Source: Bacteroidaceae bacterium (lineage in GTDB: Bacteria; Bacteroidota; Bacteroidia; Bacteroidales; Bacteroidaceae). Taken from it: a stretch of 64,000 nt of DNA. The notes beneath the pieces are model-generated. The model made no database searches. It worked only from the letters and a program-made list of their open reading frames with translations, and was not told where the DNA came from. The first letter of the stretch is position 1; the number at the start of each line of letters is the position of its first letter. This document shows, piece after piece, positions 61,987 to 64,000 of the stretch. Location of the stretch: positions 97,178 to 161,177 of the forward strand of contig JAFYOS010000029.1 of assembly GCA_017560125.1 (NCBI GenBank). Direction: 5' to 3'. A program made the translations under genes and the position numbers.

Positions 61987-64000
61987 ATGTATTATATTTT
62001 TTTATTCTTATTTTTATTTACCAGTTCCTTAGTAAGGGCAAATAATCATTTGGACACCCTTGTGCTTAAAAGCCTAGCAACCTACAGTGCCCTGCCGCAG
62101 GAACGCGTGTATCTGCATTTTGATAATAGCGGATACTATCTGGGCGAGACAATGTGGTTCAAGGCATACTGCGTGAGTGGCAACGGCGCGACCGTTGCTG
62201 CTCCGCAGAGCAAGGTGCTATATGTGGAACTTTGCGCGCCCGAGGGTTATGTGGTAGAAACGAAAAAGTTCAAACTCGATGAAAAAGGCTGTTGCAACGG
62301 CGAATTTGAGCTTAAGCCATCGTTGCTGTCGGGCTATTATGAGGTGCGCGCGTACACACGCTATATGCTTAATTGGGGCGACGATGCGGTGTTCAGCCGC
62401 GTGTTTCCTGTGTATGATAAGGTGAACGGCGACAATTACGATTTTCGCAACATCCTCGACCGCAAGCGAGGATTCCTGTACCGTGGCGAGTGGGTGACGC
62501 AAGAGAGCAAAGAACCTACGCTCAATTTTTACCCCGAGGGTGGGCATTTAATAAATGGCATTGAAACAAAAGTAGCCTTTGAACTGCGCGACAAAGGCGG
62601 AAAGCCACTTAACGATACAATAGCAATTTTTGCAAATAAGGAGCAAATACTGACCACCGCTTCCACTCACAATGGAAAAGGATACTTTATGTTCACTCCA
62701 CAAGCTGACGTAAAATATCACGCCGAGGTTAAGCAGGGCAAGAAAGAGTATAAATTCGACCTTCCTACTATTGAAAATAGTGGCGCAACCATTGCTGTAA
62801 AACAAGATGGCGACAGCATACGATTCTCTGTTGCAAGCAATCTGCCCGCACAAGCAACGGGCTTTGTAATTCTTAATCGCAACCTTGCGTACGTATATAA
62901 AAAGAACATCAAAGAGCTTGCCATGCACCGCGACAAGCTGCGCGAGGGAGTGAACCGCTGTCTGCTGCTCACAGCCGACGGCACACCCATTAGCGAGCGA
63001 ATGTTTTTCGTTAAGCACTCTGCACCGCAGCAGGGTGACCTTGTTCCGATGAAATTAAAAGCAGAAATCAACGGAATTTCATCCGAGGAAAAGACATTCT
63101 TCAAGCCCTACCGCAAACTGACAGTAAAAATCAGCAGCGAAGATGGCTCTCCCCTGCCAAAGGATGGCAGTTACTCGGTGGCTGTCACAGGCGAAGAGAA
63201 CAGCATCCTCACAAGCTACTCGAACAACATCTACACACAAATGTTGCTCGCCTCGGAGCTTAAAGGATATATTCCCGACGCGGCGCAGTACTTTGCCGAT
63301 GACAGCGAAAGTACCCGTAACAACCTTGACCTGTTGATGCTCACTCATGGCTGGACAGCATACGATTGGAGCATGCTTGCGGGCACAAATAGTACATTCT
63401 CTATAAAGCACCCAATCGAGAAAGGTATTCAAGTGAAAGGTTACTTTATGAAGAAAGTCCCCGTGAAAAAATGGGGCAAATTAGGAACATTTAAGGTAAT
63501 TCCACTAAAGGACGTAAACGTTCGTTTCGACATTTGCTACGAGGACAGCGTAATTTCCAATTACGACTTTGTAACAGGCGACGAAGGAAAATTCACTCTT
63601 GAGATTGAGGATTTTTACGGCAAAAAGTACGCTTCGCTGACTCCCACACTCACCGGCAAGCAGATACAGGACACGCTGTTTAAATTCTCGCTCGACAAAT
63701 ACTTCTCGCCTAAATTCCGCCTGTTCGACTATTGGCAGCGCAACACAGGTAGCAGCGTTGAGCAGAAAAAAGCGACAGCTACAGCCACGTTCCTCGACGA
63801 AACAAACGAACTTGAAGCTGTTGATGTAACCTCAAAGAAATATAAAAAACGCACCAGCCGTCCGCCTAAAAGCGAGATTCGACTCGACTTTATGGACGAG
63901 TGGGAGTATGCGCAGGATGTAAGTTACCTTATTACCCCTAACGACAACTGGATTTCTTATAAGGTAAACGACGTCAGCGACCTTTTGGAAGATGCACTCG
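61987..64000 (+). CDS. MG2/macroglobulin-like secreted protein, 5' part
   Basis: The frame is open from ATG at 61987 (3 bases after the previous stop) to the window end, 671 codons, so the C-terminus is missing. A signal peptide ends near LVRA. The sequence ALPQERVYLHFDNSGYYLGE and following TMWFKAYCVSG is the MG2-like start of large Bacteroidetes envelope proteins, some of which end in a TonB-plug-like domain. Base composition returns to a more balanced GC here. It may be an old chromosomal gene or the last member of the operon. Function is unknown. Confidence 0.8.
   Translation, partial: MYYIFLFLFLFTSSLVRANNHLDTLVLKSLATYSALPQERVYLHFDNSGYYLGETMWFKAYCVSGNGATVAAPQSKVLYVELCAPEGYVVETKKFKLDEKGCCNGEFELKPSLLSGYYEVRAYTRYMLNWGDDAVFSRVFPVYDKVNGDNYDFRNILDRKRGFLYRGEWVTQESKEPTLNFYPEGGHLINGIETKVAFELRDKGGKPLNDTIAIFANKEQILTTASTHNGKGYFMFTPQADVKYHAEVKQGKKEYKFDLPTIENSGATIAVKQDGDSIRFSVASNLPAQATGFVILNRNLAYVYKKNIKELAMHRDKLREGVNRCLLLTADGTPISERMFFVKHSAPQQGDLVPMKLKAEINGISSEEKTFFKPYRKLTVKISSEDGSPLPKDGSYSVAVTGEENSILTSYSNNIYTQMLLASELKGYIPDAAQYFADDSESTRNNLDLLMLTHGWTAYDWSMLAGTNSTFSIKHPIEKGIQVKGYFMKKVPVKKWGKLGTFKVIPLKDVNVRFDICYEDSVISNYDFVTGDEGKFTLEIEDFYGKKYASLTPTLTGKQIQDTLFKFSLDKYFSPKFRLFDYWQRNTGSSVEQKKATATATFLDETNELEAVDVTSKKYKKRTSRPPKSEIRLDFMDEWEYAQDVSYLITPNDNWISYKVNDVSDLLEDAL

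Overview
The window is Bacteroidales chromosome. The signs are promoters of the TAnnTTTG (-7) type, an M6 protease with a type IX secretion C-terminal signal, a tra operon of the CTnDOT family layout, NVEALA-type secreted peptides and 6-bladed beta-propeller lipoproteins. The genus cannot be fixed from sequence alone.

Region 1 (1-15.4 kb) is ordinary chromosome with moderate GC. It holds a partial Na+/H+ antiporter-like permease, an AddA/AddB-type helicase-nuclease pair, a secreted M6 metalloprotease, an rRNA methyltransferase and a pseudouridine synthase in one operon, and pyruvate phosphate dikinase.

Region 2 (about 15.45-40.5 kb, possibly to about 41.4 kb) is an integrated conjugative-type element directly behind the PPDK terminator. 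It starts with an array of 22-bp-phased GTTGAC repeats and a tyrosine recombinase with substituted catalytic residues. Next come a small DNA-binding protein, a RepA-like ATPase and a Toprim primase. A HEPN-type Abi (AbiD/AbiF) gene follows; behind it I predict a small RNA with its own promoter and two strand-specific hairpins. A 16-gene tra operon (22.7-40.5 kb) then encodes a type IV secretion machine and coupling protein. I see no relaxase in the window.

Region 3 (40.6-62 kb) is AT-rich at first. It holds a truncated beta-propeller gene, an intact paralogue, and a membrane-bound ToxR-like regulator. Matching 7-9-7 inverted repeats lie on both sides of the regulator, and a 10-base C tract lies upstream of its promoter. 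After it, fourteen collinear genes run to the window end: two NVEALA peptides, a larger Cys-rich secreted protein, a thioredoxin-like lipoprotein, an RND adaptor, two different RND permeases with one TolC, a propeller lipoprotein, an O-antigen-ligase-like TPR membrane protein, a MauE/DoxX redox protein, a signal peptidase I, a transglutaminase-like lipoprotein, and the start of an MG2/macroglobulin-like protein. My reading, which is inference, is a regulated system that makes, cleaves, oxidises and exports small cysteine-containing peptides. A 62-63 bp structured element occurs twice between its genes. The best candidates for undescribed biology are this peptide locus with its operators and repeats, and the Abi-linked RNA.
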